Source: JAVBNU01 sp964617065
Lineage (GTDB): Bacteria; Cyanobacteriota; Vampirovibrionia; Gastranaerophilales; Gastranaerophilaceae
Assembly: GCA_964617065.1 (NCBI GenBank)
Contig: CAZTVM010000099.1
Coordinates: 1-6,560, forward strand
DNA length: 6,560 nt
Direction of reading: 5' to 3'
In this document: positions 6,230 through 6,560 of the stretch, piece after piece
How the letters are laid out: each line of letters begins with the position of its first letter
Numbering within the stretch: position 1 is the stretch's first letter
Position numbers and translations under genes: made by a program
The notes under the pieces: model-generated
The model's database searches: none
What the model was told of the DNA's origin: nothing
Seen by the model: the letters and a program-made list of their open reading frames with translations, nothing else

Positions 6230-6560
6230 GTGAAAGCAGATTTACATATTCACACAAATTACTCAGACGGCGCATTTTCGCCTGAGAGGATTGTTGATAC
6301 TGCGCTTGAATGTGAATTAGATGTCATAGCATTGACTGACCATGACAACATTCTTTCGCACAACATCGCTATTGATTATGCAAAAAAAATAGCAAATAAT
6401 GAAAATAAAGAACTTATAATAGTTCCCGGCGTTGAAATCAATACTATTTACAAAGGATATGAAATACATATCCTCGGATTTTTTATGGACACTCAAAATG
6501 AGGATTTTAAAAAATTATTGCAAACACAACAAAATGCTCGTATTAAACAAACAAATGAAA
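6230..6560 (+). CDS. PHP-domain metal-dependent phosphoesterase, TrpH/RNase AM-like (3' end outside window)
   Basis: The frame is open from GTG 6230 to the window edge (110 codons visible). Its N-terminus is a textbook PHP domain: ADLHIHTNYSDGAFSP with His6, His8 and Asp13, then LTDHDN with His38, PGVEI with Glu69 and EIHILGF with His80. These residues bind the metals in PHP enzymes. The arrangement DLHxHTxxSDG, TDHD and PGxE matches the YciV/TrpH group, whose E. coli member acts as a 5'-3' exonuclease on short RNAs and rRNA precursors and on 3',5'-bisphosphonucleotides. A histidinol-phosphatase or polymerase-associated PHP protein is less likely but cannot be excluded without the C-terminus. 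An AGGG ribosome binding site and the 11-bp distance from the preceding stop place it in the rny operon, which suits a role in RNA or nucleotide turnover (inference). Confidence 0.9.
   Translation, partial: MKADLHIHTNYSDGAFSPERIVDTALECELDVIALTDHDNILSHNIAIDYAKKIANNENKELIIVPGVEINTIYKGYEIHILGFFMDTQNEDFKKLLQTQQNARIKQTNE

Overview
The window is AT-rich, gene-dense bacterial DNA, and every confident gene is on the + strand. It looks like a metagenome-derived or draft scaffold, because a run of 10 N (3959-3968) breaks one gene. An RNase Y next to a YmdB-type phosphodiesterase, strong A/T codon bias and mostly weak Shine-Dalgarno signals are compatible with Firmicutes. They also fit the non-photosynthetic cyanobacterial relatives (Vampirovibrionia/Gastranaerophilales type). 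I lean weakly to the latter from the flavour of the response-regulator C-terminus, but the sequence alone does not settle it.

Left block (1-3377): an OmpR/PhoB-type response regulator, cut at its 5' end by the window edge, is followed with no gap (TAA-ATG) by its membrane histidine kinase. After 24 bp and a clear AAGGA ribosome binding site comes a stand-alone NAD+ synthetase (nadE) without a glutaminase domain. The three genes look like one transcription unit. An AT-rich stem-loop spans the nadE stop codon.

Middle (3378-3848): about 470 bp with no convincing gene. It holds an 8-bp inverted repeat, a small GNRA-loop hairpin just upstream of rny, a possible extended -10 promoter for rny, and weak open frames that I do not call as genes.

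Right block (3849-6560): rny (membrane-anchored RNase Y, interrupted by the assembly gap), then a YmdB/TIGR00282 metallophosphoesterase 5 bp later. After 11 bp comes a GTG-started PHP-domain phosphoesterase that runs off the window. The spacing suggests an RNA/nucleotide-turnover operon: RNase Y starts mRNA decay, YmdB-type enzymes hydrolyse 2',3'-cyclic nucleotides, and TrpH/RNase AM-like PHP proteins degrade short nucleotides or RNA 5' ends.

I see no mobile element, CRISPR array, tRNA or rRNA, and no clearly new system. The points most worth a second look are the atypical ATP-lid G1 box of the kinase, the mis-sized gap in rny, and the structured but apparently gene-free spacer.
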